NCBI RefSeq assembly: GCF_000003605.2
Contig: NW_003157229.1
Span: forward strand, 608,395 to 625,572
DNA: 17,178 nucleotides
Origin: Saccoglossus kowalevskii
Taxonomy: Eukaryota; Hemichordata; Enteropneusta; Harrimaniidae
Direction: 5' to 3'
Positions 1 to 8,826 of the stretch are shown here, in pieces. Below the pieces are notes generated by a model. That model did not search any database, was not told where the DNA came from, and saw only the letters and a program-made list of their open reading frames with translations. The position numbers were made by a program, and so were the translations under genes. The first letter of the stretch is position 1, and every line of letters begins with the position of its first letter.

Positions 1-1048
1 CAAATCATGCAAGTTCAACATTTTCAAACCAATATACTAAAACAGAAATGCTCAGAGATGTAAATGAAGGATAGATATTACTTTTCACTATACACATCTC
101 TGTTGATACTATTCCTCACATATTCTACTCCCAATTACTCTGCGTAAAATGGACTAGCCTCTTCATGTTGACATTCAGACTAAAATCACGTGACAGGCTG
201 TTAAAATTGGCTGTTGCATACTCTTTCGCCGGTCTGGAAAATGTGTTTAATTAACTCACATTCAAGCAACAATGCAGATTTCCCAGTGTGAGTGAGACTA
301 TTCAAACTCTGCCACTAAAAAATAGGGGTGTTTTCAGCAAAAAACGAATAACCCTGGAATACACACAATATACTGAATTTCGGAACAAATCGTGCATTAC
401 TTACAGCAGCAGAATACCACAGAAATATCAGACGAAACATGAAAACACTATATATTGTATTTCAGCCTGAACCCTCTATATTGCAATTCAAGGAATTAAC
501 CCCATATGTGCATCCATTTCCCACCTTGGTATCACCCACCCCTGAAAACAAACTCTTAATACCACGCTGAAGCGTTTGGTAAAAACCTTTGTCCCTAATC
601 TTTGTTAGCGTCTATGATAAAACCGAGACACTGAAAGGAATAGCAAACATTGACACCAAATAAAATCTACCTAGAACTTCTCGACCAATAAAAATGATTT
701 AATGTTGAGATTTATATAGGATTGTCTACAAATCCATAGACCTTAATCGTTTGTAAGGTCTCTGACAAAACGCGGAATCGTAATAACATAACTGTAAAAT
801 TAATATCAATACGCGTCTTGGCAAGATTATGTTTAGGGTTTTGGTTAATATAAAGTTTGTCCTTTGCCATAATCTCAAAGGCAGGGCACGTTAAATAAAA
901 TTTGACCTTGGTTTAAAGTTTAATGTCATTGAATTCAAGTTTGTTTTTGTTAGAAGCAATTACATTAAACTGTGATTAAATTGAAAATCTATAATATAGG
1001 ATTTGCATTTCATTTGAGTTTTATTCAATCGAGCAAACGTTAATGGTT
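1..1048. other. AT-rich intergenic DNA, no gene recognised
   Basis: No frame gives a convincing protein. The longest open frame (60 codons at 288-470) has no recognisable motif and is of a length expected by chance in AT-rich DNA. No tRNA-like A/B boxes, long inverted repeats or strong splice-site pairs were seen. Confidence 0.6.
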
Positions 1049-1341
1049 AAATATACCATTGTTGACGGATTAATATACCACTGTTGATTTGTCAATATAC
1101 ACTTTTTGATAATCAATATACTATTGTCAATAAATCAATATACGTTTGTTGATAGATCGATATGCTATTGATGAAAGATCATTATAACTTTTTTGACCAA
1201 TCAATATACTATTGTCGAGAAAGCAATATATTACTTTTATAAATCATATACTATTGTTGATAAAGCAAGTATACTATTTCCAGAAATGTTGATAGCCAGG
1301 AAAGATCAAATACCATTGTTTATATATCAATTTGCTTATAG
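1049..1341. repeat. degenerate tandem array, 21-23 bp AT-rich unit, about 12 copies
   Basis: Successive diverged copies of a unit close to TCAATATACTATTGTTGATA can be laid end to end across this stretch (for example near 1071, 1092, 1113, 1135, 1199, 1245 and 1308). Copies differ by substitutions and by 1-3 base length changes, so the array is old. Each unit contains two short dyads: CAATA-tac-TATTG, and TTGAT against ATCAA across the unit junction. Nothing suggests coding. It is best called a decayed minisatellite; origin from nested insertions is less likely given the regular spacing. Confidence 0.7.
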
Positions 1342-3358
1342 GTCAAAATGAGAAAAAACTGGACACAGGTTATGATGCTTTACTGGCACTAATGGATTTC
1401 ACTATTTTGAAATCAATCCTCTATCCGAATAACATGCTGTATCACCGAATAAGTTCTTTCGGGTGTATATAACAATTTAATTATTTGTAATATAAATAGG
1501 TGTTTCACATTAGAACAAGGAGATCAGAGAGATGATGGCGGTGGAATATAATGTATATCTTACCACGTGACATCATATTGAAATGGAGTTTCAATTTAAA
1601 TTACATGTTACTTAGACCTCATTGTCACGTGACTATTAGAATCGAAAATACAAATACCAATATCACGAGTAATATTTTTGCCAACAAAGCGGTAATGGTC
1701 CATGTAAAAATGGTAAGGCAGAGCCGAGGAATGTTTGCATCATTGTTGATGGTCCGTTGCGTGGTTCAAAATCTCTTAACTTTAGTGGTGATTCGAAATT
1801 AACAAATAATTTATAAAACACAAACATTGCCATTTGTTTATATTATGTGAAATGATAGCTCATTATGAAAACAAACGAGAAAATCTAAACGTCTACGAAC
1901 AGTTTAAACAAGGGACTTGGAATGTATCTCCTCTTTAGTACAGCGTTGTTGCGGTTGGGATATTAAATATAGTAGATCACATGTGTATTAACAACCCGTT
2001 CAAGAGAAAAGCAATTGTATCTCCCCTGATAGCATTGACTTCGGGTAGGGACGAAAGAACATTATATTGTAAATGTAGTAACTATGGCGAGCGATGTTTC
2101 ATATAAGCGCACAATGGTGTCGTATTGCCAATGAAATGAACCCAATATCGAGGCATAATAAAGGAGTCTCTGGTTGAATTATCTCGCATCGCTATCGGTC
2201 GAGCTATGTGGGATTAGCGTTTTATCAATGATTGGGACATATTTTCCAATAAGAAATAATTATACTCCTTCTTTGAAGACTGATGTTCTTGGGAATATTA
2301 ATTTGATGATCGCTTACATGCTGTATACAATTTTCCCATTCACAGAAGAATCATTGGAAACTCGGGGAACAAAATTTTTGCAAAATATTTGTTTTCATTC
2401 ACTTAGTCTTATGCTATTTTTCCCACGTGTGTGAAATATTTTTTCACGGGGATTAGGAATTAGGTGATCAGAATATTTTTCTGCAGGATTTTGTTTTCCA
2501 TTATTTTTTTTCTGTACATATTTTTCAATTCTACTGTCGCCACTTACTGGAATATCGCAAATGAGTTCCGTGGAATTCAGCGATGTGAGGTTTCACACTA
2601 CATTTAAAATGTCTATCATGCTGCGAGGTCAGTATGTAATCCCCGCTATTTTGAATACAACCTTTTGCAAGGGTTTGCATGTTATTATTTCAAACTGTTT
2701 TATTTAATATGATATCAAAATAAGCAAGTCCCCGGTTTGCTATTGGAATTTTAGTGAAAACCATCTGGCTTTGAATTGGCGGACTGATACATTTAGAGTT
2801 TTCTAATACTGGTGTAGTTGAATCGGTTTATTTTAGGAGGATTTTCAGCACCATGGCAATGCTGTCTAATATTTGATGTAAAAACTTGGCCTTCCACTCT
2901 TTTTAATTTCATAAAATTCTTGGTACTAGACGCATTTGATTTCAGTAAAAATATTCGTCTATGGGGAGTTTAATTGACGAAACCTACAGAGGGCGCAATG
3001 TGCATCTATAATAGAAGAAACTCACTGCAAAATTAACTGACTTGGGTTCTGCCGCTGGTGAGATATCAGTAGGGCACTATGTGGTTTGGAGTCTAACTAC
3101 TTAAGAACCACGAAATGAAATGTAAAAAAAATATATGAATTTGATTTCTCACATACTTACAAATTACGTTGTACCAGTCTTCCGGGCCGTGCTTCTAAGC
3201 ACAGATACCTGCCATGGGTTCACATGTATCATTTCACGCTACACATCTTAGTGAAACATATTACTAGCAATATTACTTTAAATATGTTCAAAAAGAATTA
3301 ACGATAACTTTTTAGTATACATGCAATTGGTCACATGTCTTCATTACTGTCATTGACT
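1342..3358. other. intergenic DNA, no gene recognised
   Basis: Open frames at 1551-1802 and 2174-2434 are under 90 codons, have no recognisable domain, and the second depends on a TTG start. A short dyad of GTGAAA and TTTCAC lies near 2429-2446. The only item singled out is a CTCF-like match at 2983. Confidence 0.55.
2983..2997 (+). promoter_or_regulatory. CTCF-like binding site candidate
   Basis: CCTACAGAGGGCGCA matches the bilaterian CTCF consensus CCASYAGRKGGCRS at every position except two near the 5' side, and keeps the AGAGGGCGC core. It lies about 4.4 kb upstream of the B55 gene promoter in otherwise AT-rich DNA, where a GC-rich core stands out. Similar words also occur in some invertebrate transposons, so it may simply be repeat sequence. 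This is a single-site match with no other support. Confidence 0.3.
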
Positions 3359-3465
3359 TCATGACGTGGAGTTTTGTCTCGTTGCTGAAATAAAACGTAG
3401 CGAATAAAGAAAGTTCGGAATAACTCGAAGAGAAACAAATTTAACGAAACAAGCGAAAACTCGAT

Positions 3466-3585
3466 ATGTCTGCCATTGAAAATAGACTTGATGGGATTTT
3501 AACTCGTTCAGACACCCTGGACGATGGTCATCGATCGAAGAAGTTAGCCGATGAATGTTACGAAACCATGGAGGAACTTGCCTAA
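3466..3585 (+). other. 39-codon open frame of unknown nature
   Basis: An ATG frame of 39 codons begins MSAIENRLDGIL and ends in METMEELA-like acidic residues (...CYETMEELA) before TAA. The same frame resumes for another 23 codons after the stop, starting TYDNRQKK. The charged, leucine-spaced composition looks like a short coiled coil and the flanks are less AT-rich than the surroundings. It could be a remnant of a LINE first ORF, since RT remains start about 500 bases downstream, or a pseudogene fragment. No family was recognised with confidence, and chance is possible. Confidence 0.2.
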
Positions 3586-4089
3586 ACATACGACAACCGT
3601 CAAAAAAAAGTAATACAAATAACAAGAGAGACCTGGGTAAAACGGGACTTAATATGAGCACAAAGATTTCGTACTAAGTTCATCATTACAGGTCAAATAC
3701 ACCAAATTTCTTCTCGAATGTCTCCGCTTTGGCGATAAAAACACAGCTGTGTCCGGTCGTTTTGCATTGAAAGATATAGGTATTAGTAATAGCTTAACTA
3801 GATACCAACTAGATGTCACGAGTTTACAATGTATACCTGAAAAACAAGGTTGTGAAGACCCAGAAGATCTGATTGGGGATTTTTCAAGGCTCTCCGAAGA
3901 TCTGTTAATAATATATCTTATCAGATTCTGTTTAATTCGATTTTTGAATCTGGGACATTCTACTAAAGGTCCTGAAACTAGCGTGAGTTCGCAAGAGGTG
4001 CAAGTAGACCAGCTTCAGACAGAGGCCCTCAACTTTTAGCAACACTACACTAAAGTTAAATTTAACATATATAGCACGGATATAAGGCA

Positions 4090-4650
4090 AACGTGGCTTT
4101 CATCGATTTTGCTACGGTCTTTGATTCGGTGGAGATACAGCGTCATTGGTGTATTATATTTATTTTGGGGATTATAGTTTTATATGTTTAATGTTTTGTA
4201 TACTGTTAAGTCATGTGTAAATACTGTAAAATGTTGAATCAATGTACAAATTTGTTCGGTTGTCCTATTGGTGTTTGCCAAGGGTATATATTCAATTCAA
4301 TATTCAATTCAATATTCAATTCAATATTCAATTCAATATTCAATTCAATATTCATTTCTTCGTCAATGAACGAGCAATTGAACTTCGGTAATCCAACCAT
4401 CATGATATCTAACATTTACCTGCCTTTGTTGAACCTGTCTGCCTCATTTTGTTTGAAAATGACGTATCATTTTTCGCTGATTGACTAATTAAATAAGTTT
4501 GTCTTGTGATATGTAGAGGATAACAGTAAAACTGAACAACAAGAAAATAATAGTATTTAAAACATCTGCAAACAAGGCCACTATTAGAAACACATAAGAA
4601 ATTAGGCCCTTGAAATATTTTTCTTTCAGATTTTGTAATGAATGATTTTA
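4090..4650 (+). mobile_element. decayed non-LTR retrotransposon (LINE), reverse transcriptase palm fragment
   Basis: Four RT landmarks occur in order. Motif A reads VAFIDFATVFDSVEIQRHW (4093-4149), matching the LINE form FIDFxKAFDSV with the catalytic Asp. Motif B reads GVCQGYIFNSIF (4270-4305), matching GVRQGxxLSPxLF, in the same frame and 56 residues beyond the motif A Asp, the usual LINE spacing. A frameshifted motif C shows as FAD at 4473-4481, one extra T, then GAC at 4483, as in FADD. A motif D-like ITVKLNNKKIIVFKTSANK follows at 4520-4576, resembling LxVNxxKTKxMVF. Two in-frame stops (near 4189 and 4207) and at least two frame changes show that it is dead. No endonuclease domain or 3' end was recognised. 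The family may be CR1/Crack/Daphne- or RTE-like; this is not resolved. Confidence 0.75.
4291..4354. repeat. 12-bp tandem repeat TTCAATTCAATA, five exact copies
   Basis: Five perfect head-to-tail copies fill 4291-4350, followed by a partial TTCA. Each unit encodes Phe-Asn-Ser-Ile in the frame of the LINE relic, and the array sits just after RT motif B, where the family normally reads SPxLFN. The perfect identity of the units contrasts with the decay of the surrounding element, so the expansion is recent. Confidence 0.9.
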
Positions 4651-6507
4651 CCCAATATGAATGTATGAGTATGAAATCTAGGGATTCCAAAAATATTAGT
4701 GCCTAGAACGTATTCAACAATTGACTCCAAATAAGTGCATGTGTATTGTGCGAGTGTGACGATATACCGTCTTTCTACACATGGCTAAACGTTACATAAA
4801 ATATCGAACAACAAATAATATGTTTAGTATCAGTTACTCGTGCATTGTTTATGTTATAGAAATATCAGAGTTGACGTCAGAATATGCTTGATATTCCAAG
4901 AAAGTGAATAGCATACAGGAAATACATAACCTCTGTTAAAATACATTCTCGTAAAATTTCTTTTGCACGATTTCTCTGTTCATCTCACTGCCTCCTCGTT
5001 GAGACAGGCAAAGCGTTACTGAGAGAGATTCGTAACGGAAAAGAATTTCGAATTATAAATCTCGCTTATCCACAATGACAAATCTTTTTGATTTCTAAAA
5101 ATTCTCCCATGCTATAGGAATGCCTTGCTCTTTTTGTTTTCCATATATTGAAATTCAGGAGCGATTATAATTTGTTTTTATTTTATACCAGTCTGAAATT
5201 GTATAAAGGTTATAGTTCTTTAATATGTGAATAAAGATCAAATACCAGTAACCGTAAATTCTCATTTACACACGGAGTGTGTGATTTATTGTGATATAAA
5301 AAGTTGGTATGAATATTAGTTCAATGTGACTGATATGTTTACTATTTCACAATGTACGATTATAATATATTTGAAACATGTTCTTTTTAATATTTGTTAT
5401 AGGTTATAATTATTAGTTTAATGTGTAGTTTGATTGTGTATTGTACACATTGCATAGTTAATTGTACTAATAGTAATCATTTGCACAAAATGGTACCAAA
5501 CCCCGCGCCACACACCCAACACCATCACCAAGAAATATTCCCCCGACAGGTGAGAGGAACTACGTAATACTGGGTTTACCTCTTTAGATGGCTACGCAAC
5601 TTCACCCAGCCTGAGGTAATACTGCTTTGTGTACTCGTCCATAAATGCCTTCGTTCGTCATTTGTTATGTCAACTCATCTGCAGCAGCTCACGGTGCATG
5701 CATTGCCATGCGGCATACATTGCCGGTCAAGTATGATATGAAACAATCATAGAAGCAACGCATATATTATTTTATATTTCAACTCACAGGATTGTGTCTA
5801 ACTCGTTAATTCCGACAGAAATTACTTTACAAGTGATAATAATTCCCAATCAAAATTTAAATTTGTTGCTGACATTTATACAGTTCAATTCATGATAAAT
5901 AAAATATATGTTTACGGGAATTCAATTTCCTTGGGTTGGCATAACATACGTATTTTAAATCATGTCGCTGCGAGTTAAAACAATGTAAAAGGTTTCAAGT
6001 CTGTTTAAACACGTCATACACTAGGTACGTACGTCAAAGAAAGTGATTCAACCATATGTAATGTCGCCAAGTTTGTGTTCATCGGAGATTTGATTCCAAA
6101 GAACGGGGGAGGGGCTCGCCTTATCTACGCGAATATCATGTTGAGTGTTAGTCATCGGTAGGCTGAGAGATACGAATCCGAATAAGTTATAGCCTGCGCA
6201 AAGAAGAGTGGGTGTTATATATATATAATATTGCATTAAAATACGTTATGTCTGGAGAATCCAAAAATGAAGCAACCCAATTGTTGATTTGCGAAGGATA
6301 GCTACCGCAAATACCGTTCACTTGTCGTTTAACGGATCCATACTGATATTGCATGCGGAAAACGCGTAAATGATTCGCATATCAGTTTATGATCGAAATG
6401 ACTAAAAGGGCCAGGCTTCAGATATATACAACCACCAGATTTGCCCAGCATTTTGGGGTCCACCGGCAGAATTAAACTAAATTCAGATGTCATGATGACC
6501 TGATGAG
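4651..6507. other. intergenic DNA, no gene recognised
   Basis: No protein-like frame was found. A perfect CRE palindrome TGACGTCA lies at 4872-4879. A short dyad CGTTAC/GTAACG lies at 5014-5037. The stretch 5495-5720 is richer in GC and includes near-duplicate words around CATGCATTGCC and CATACATTGCC at about 5697-5732. It may be an old repeat insertion, but no family was recognised. Confidence 0.5.
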
Positions 6508-6722
6508 ATTTTATTAAAGAGTCATGGTAAAACAAGCAGATGCGGCGGCACCAAATGTTGCTTACCAACCTCGCGCGACCTTACTTGGAGGTTCCGGGGC
6601 AACCTCCCCCTTAAACATGTTGAAATCTAGACCCTCCGAAACGCTATTTCCTGCATTTTCAGGGGCAAATTGTGCTGACACAAAGGGTTTCAGCTTGATC
6701 TTTTTTTCGAGGCGGCGCCACT
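6508..6722 (-). mobile_element. fragment of an interspersed GC-richer repeat (probable)
   Basis: The block is bounded by AT-rich DNA and has much higher GC and CpG. On the minus strand it reads through a segment resembling GAAAATGCAGGAAATAGCG, then a GGGGGAGGTTGCCCCGG-type stretch (about 6582-6612), then CTCGCGCG-like sequence. From memory this order resembles a dispersed repeat with a GGGGGAGCATGCCCCCGG core found in many marine animals. The open frame across it on the + strand (6524-6724) is explained by the composition. No terminal repeats or target duplication were identified. Confidence 0.4.
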
Positions 6723-7399
6723 GACAAGGACCATAAATTGTCTAGTCTTCGAGTAAACAAAGTAAAATACTTTGAACTTACGTGCTTCTAATACTAGCAT
6801 CACGGCCAACATATTATTAATTAGCTCAGTACTTGTTTTATCGTGTTTCAAACAACATTTTGGTTGAACAAAAACAAATATGAGCCGTGTGTGTGTGAAA
6901 TATATATTATGATAACTTGCAAATTTGCACATTTTGGACTTCGTATGAACCACTTTATTCTATTGGTATTTCAATTTATTTGCTTTGTTGCATATCAACC
7001 GACTGTTCTGTGAATTCACAACGAACAGTCTTAATGAGCATGTGGAATTTGTAAGTGTGCGTCACGATAATTATTTGTCTGAATAAAGAGTGAAATGACA
7101 AAAATAGTTTCAAACAAAATATATTAGAATTTTTGACGGACTAAGTTTAACTCATCCACCAAATTCCCCTCTCAAGTTTCTTTTCCTTGAAAATAATGTT
7201 GCCTATGATAACCACTAAATGCAATCGTGACAAGTATAATACCAGGGCACGAAAGCAATCATATATATTTCACACCTTTCGATAGGTCAGTTATATGTTA
7301 TGAGATAATTTAACAGATAAATATATTCATACGTAAAAACATATTTATTAAAATATTTAAAGGAAATTTATGTCGAAAAGAGTAGACACCGAATACATT
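6723..7399. other. upstream flank of the B55 gene, no gene recognised
   Basis: AT-rich DNA with short (GT)n near 6888-6898 and a strong 30-bp dyad at 7001-7030 listed separately. The minus-strand open frame at 6690-6953 has no recognisable motif. Confidence 0.5.
7001..7030. repeat. 30-bp near-perfect dyad (nested palindrome)
   Basis: GACTGTTC (7001-7008) and GAACAGTC (7023-7030) are exact reverse complements. Between them lies TGTGAATTCACA (7009-7020), itself a perfect 12-bp palindrome. The structure could be a protein-binding dyad, a foldback remnant or a cruciform-prone site. It sits about 600 bp upstream of the B55 start codon. Confidence 0.75.
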
Positions 7400-7440
7400 T
7401 CTCAGCACTTCCTGTCTCCTTCGTTGATAACGAGGCGAGG

Positions 7441-7448
7441 TGACGTCA
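7441..7448. promoter_or_regulatory. perfect cAMP-response element TGACGTCA
   Basis: This full palindromic CRE lies 181 bp upstream of the B55 ATG, the usual promoter-proximal position for CREB/ATF sites. The position makes it the most plausible functional one of the three perfect copies in the window. Confidence 0.6.
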
Positions 7449-7473
7449 TACAGGGTATCTTCCGTGTAGTGAA

Positions 7474-7483
7474 GCGCCATTTT
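7474..7483 (-). promoter_or_regulatory. YY1-like site (AAAATGGCGC on the minus strand)
   Basis: The minus strand reads AAAATGGCGC, matching the YY1 core AANATGGCG. Two further minus-strand ATGGCG cores follow at 7530-7535 and 7538-7543. Clustered YY1-type cores near the start of housekeeping genes are common in animals; their function here is inferred. Confidence 0.4.
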
Positions 7484-7512
7484 GAAAGTTGTCGTTGGTT
7501 TACGTACGTTTG

Positions 7513-7533
7513 TGGCGCTGAATCTGAGCGCCA
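7513..7533. promoter_or_regulatory. TGGCGCT-N7-AGCGCCA dyad in the 5' region
   Basis: TGGCGCT (7513-7519) and AGCGCCA (7527-7533) are exact reverse complements with a 7-base spacer. GGCGC halves resemble E2F-type cores. If transcribed it would also form a hairpin about 100 bases before the start codon. No factor can be assigned with certainty. Confidence 0.45.
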
Positions 7534-7629
7534 TCCTCGCCATCCATTGCCAAAAAGCTGATGCAGATCACTTAGACGAAATTTCAGACATTCCTTAGTA
7601 TTTTAAAAGTCGTATTTCTGCTCTGTGTC

Positions 7630-7636
7630 ATGGCTG
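7630..7636 (+). CDS. PP2A B55 regulatory subunit, coding exon 1 (start codon exon)
   Basis: Seven coding bases, ATG GCT G, precede a consensus donor GTAAGT at 7637. Joined to the next exon they give Met-Ala-Gly, the start of vertebrate PPP2R2A and PPP2R2D. The ATG has G at -3 and G at +4, a good initiation context. The intron after it is in phase 1. The exon is identified by its position, donor, phase and fit to the downstream exons rather than by its own length. Reading through the donor without splicing gives only a 71-residue frame. A longer 5' UTR part of this exon must exist, but its start is unknown. Confidence 0.85.
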
Positions 7637-7781
7637 GTAAGTGTGAATGGGCGTTACATTGTTGCAATCGCTCACGTATATGGTCATTCTTTGAAGTGTA
7701 CGTATTATTCGTAAATATGGACCATAGGAACATGTACGTAAGGCACATGTTTGTTGACGATCTGCTGTTGTGTATTCACAG
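7637..7781 (+). other. intron 1 of the B55 gene, 145 bp, phase 1
   Basis: It begins GTAAGTGT and ends TATTCACAG. At 145 bp it is very short beside the 5.8-kb intron that follows. It has no stop in the frame of the start codon, so retention gives a 71-codon product ending at TGA 7843-7845 inside exon 2. Confidence 0.85.
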
Positions 7782-7847
7782 GGACTGGCGAGGTACAGTG
7801 GTGTTTTTCGCAGGTCAAAGGAACAGTCGAAGAAGATGTAACTGAAG
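7782..7847 (+). CDS. PP2A B55 regulatory subunit, coding exon 2
   Basis: This 66-base exon encodes TGEVQWCFSQVKG followed by an acidic TVEEDVTE. The QWCFSQVKG block followed by a short acidic stretch is diagnostic of the B55/PR55 N-terminus and lies just before the first propeller blade. The acceptor is TATTCACAG and the donor is GAAG/GTAAGTG. Both bounding introns are phase 1, so the exon can be skipped without a frameshift. B55 is the WD40 beta-propeller subunit that joins the PP2A scaffold and catalytic subunits and selects phosphoprotein substrates in mitotic exit and signalling. I use no paralogue symbol because an invertebrate usually has one PPP2R2 gene equivalent to all vertebrate copies. 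Confidence 0.95.
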
Positions 7848-8535
7848 GTAAGTGTTGAAACATCTTCCAAAAGCTTGACAGATAGTATTTATTTCAACCA
7901 TGACGTTTGCTGCTGTCAGATTCAACCTAAAATTACCCATGGACTAGCGGTTTAGTAATTGGTTCAAGGTCATATATTTATCTTAACTTGGTCAATGAAT
8001 TCTGTATTTTTGTCGAGTTTGGAGAGTTCCCAGTCGCTGTGATTGAGTAGGAGGCTCACCCCCTACACCGGTAAACGACGCTCTTTCTTTTTCTATTTAC
8101 CGTTTGCGATGAGTCAACAGTCAAATCGCACGCGCTGTTTTCCGCTTCTCCGTTTTTTTACAGTCTTAAACAATCTGTCAAATGTCTTAGTCATATTATG
8201 TTGATGTCTAGTGCAAGTTGTTTTACTTTCATATGGTAACGCTTCAAATCATTCTTGTCCCGGTGTAAATCGTGCGTTGATTTTTTTCTGACCTTTGACA
8301 CCAGTAATTGGCTACCCTGGAAGGTCTGCTATTTCTAAATCAATATATTATAGCCTAACTCAACTAGTAGGTATATCTGTCTGTCTCTGCAGTATTGTGC
8401 TTTAAATATGTATATCTTACTCAGTGATCTTTTTTTGATTGTCTACACATTATTTACATTTTGTAAATTGATGCAGTTAAGACAAAAGTTTTAATTATTT
8501 ATCAGCCATTATGCCATTTTTTAGGATAGCATATT

Positions 8536-8647
8536 GTTAAGCCAAACTGTAAGGAACTGTGGGTATTTCCTCAGCAAAACTGAACATTTGTGTAATTTTG
8601 CCCCTAAAAATACCCATAATTGTTTACAACAGAACAGTTTGGCTAAC
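8536..8647. mobile_element. MITE-like imperfect inverted repeat, about 112 bp
   Basis: The left arm GTTAAGCCAAACTGT (8536-8550) pairs with ACAGTTTGGCTAAC at the right end (8634-8647), apart from one extra A. A second paired block, GGGTATTT (8561-8568) against AAATACCC (8608-8615), lies further in. The two-block foldback with a short AT-rich centre resembles a non-autonomous DNA transposon, or a small RNA hairpin if transcribed with the intron. No clear target duplication is visible. Confidence 0.55.
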
Positions 8648-8727
8648 TTCAAAAGGAACTATTAAGTTCTTTATAGTAGGTCTTTCACCTACATGTACAA
8701 CGGTTTAGCTTTGTCGTTCGGATATAG

Positions 8728-8826
8728 TGGTCATTGTGGAGGCAAAGCTTGAGATTCCCCATAGGAATTGTGGGAAACCCTTCATGCTGGGGGGAGGGGG
8801 GATTTGTGACGCCTCCATACTGTCAC
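8728..8826. repeat. imperfect foldback with GGAGGC arms and a G-rich centre
   Basis: AGTGGTCATTGTGGAGGC on the left pairs imperfectly with GCCTCCATACTGTCACT on the right; the GGAGGC/GCCTCC core is exact. The interior contains two runs of six G separated by one A (8789-8801), which could support a G-quadruplex. It may be an old MITE or a chance foldback. Confidence 0.4.

Larger units (their letters stand above)
7400..7629 (+). promoter_or_regulatory. probable TATA-less promoter and 5' UTR of the B55 gene
   Basis: This is the stretch directly upstream of the B55 start codon. CpG is denser than in the flanking DNA and a cluster of classic promoter words is present: an ETS-like ACTTCCTG (7407-7414), a perfect CRE TGACGTCA (7441-7448), a second ETS-like CTTCCG (7459-7464), YY1-like GCGCCATTTT (7474-7483), the palindromic TACGTACGT (7501-7509), and a GGCGCT/AGCGCC dyad (7513-7533). 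No well-placed TATA box is seen. The transcription start cannot be located from sequence; the initiation region probably lies between the CRE and the ATG. Confidence 0.6.

Noticed and set aside
3359-3661. 100-codon minus-strand open frame
   Set aside because: It is antisense to the small + strand frame at 3466 and has no recognisable motif.
3749-4039. 96-codon open frame upstream of the LINE motif A
   Set aside because: It starts on GTG and shows no RT, endonuclease or other domain. It may be element-derived but cannot be supported.
7310-7543. ATG-initiated 77-codon minus-strand frame in the promoter
   Set aside because: It has no recognisable motif and its arginine-rich content follows from promoter GC words. 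It is kept only as a hint to test for divergent transcription.
7598-7607. TATA-like TATTTTAAAA just before the ATG
   Set aside because: It lies about 25 bp before the start codon, which would leave almost no 5' UTR. AT-rich words of this kind are common here.
7630-7845. 71-codon open frame starting at the B55 ATG
   Set aside because: It is read-through of intron 1 (145 bp), which then enters exon 2 out of frame. The spliced reading gives a clear B55 N-terminus.
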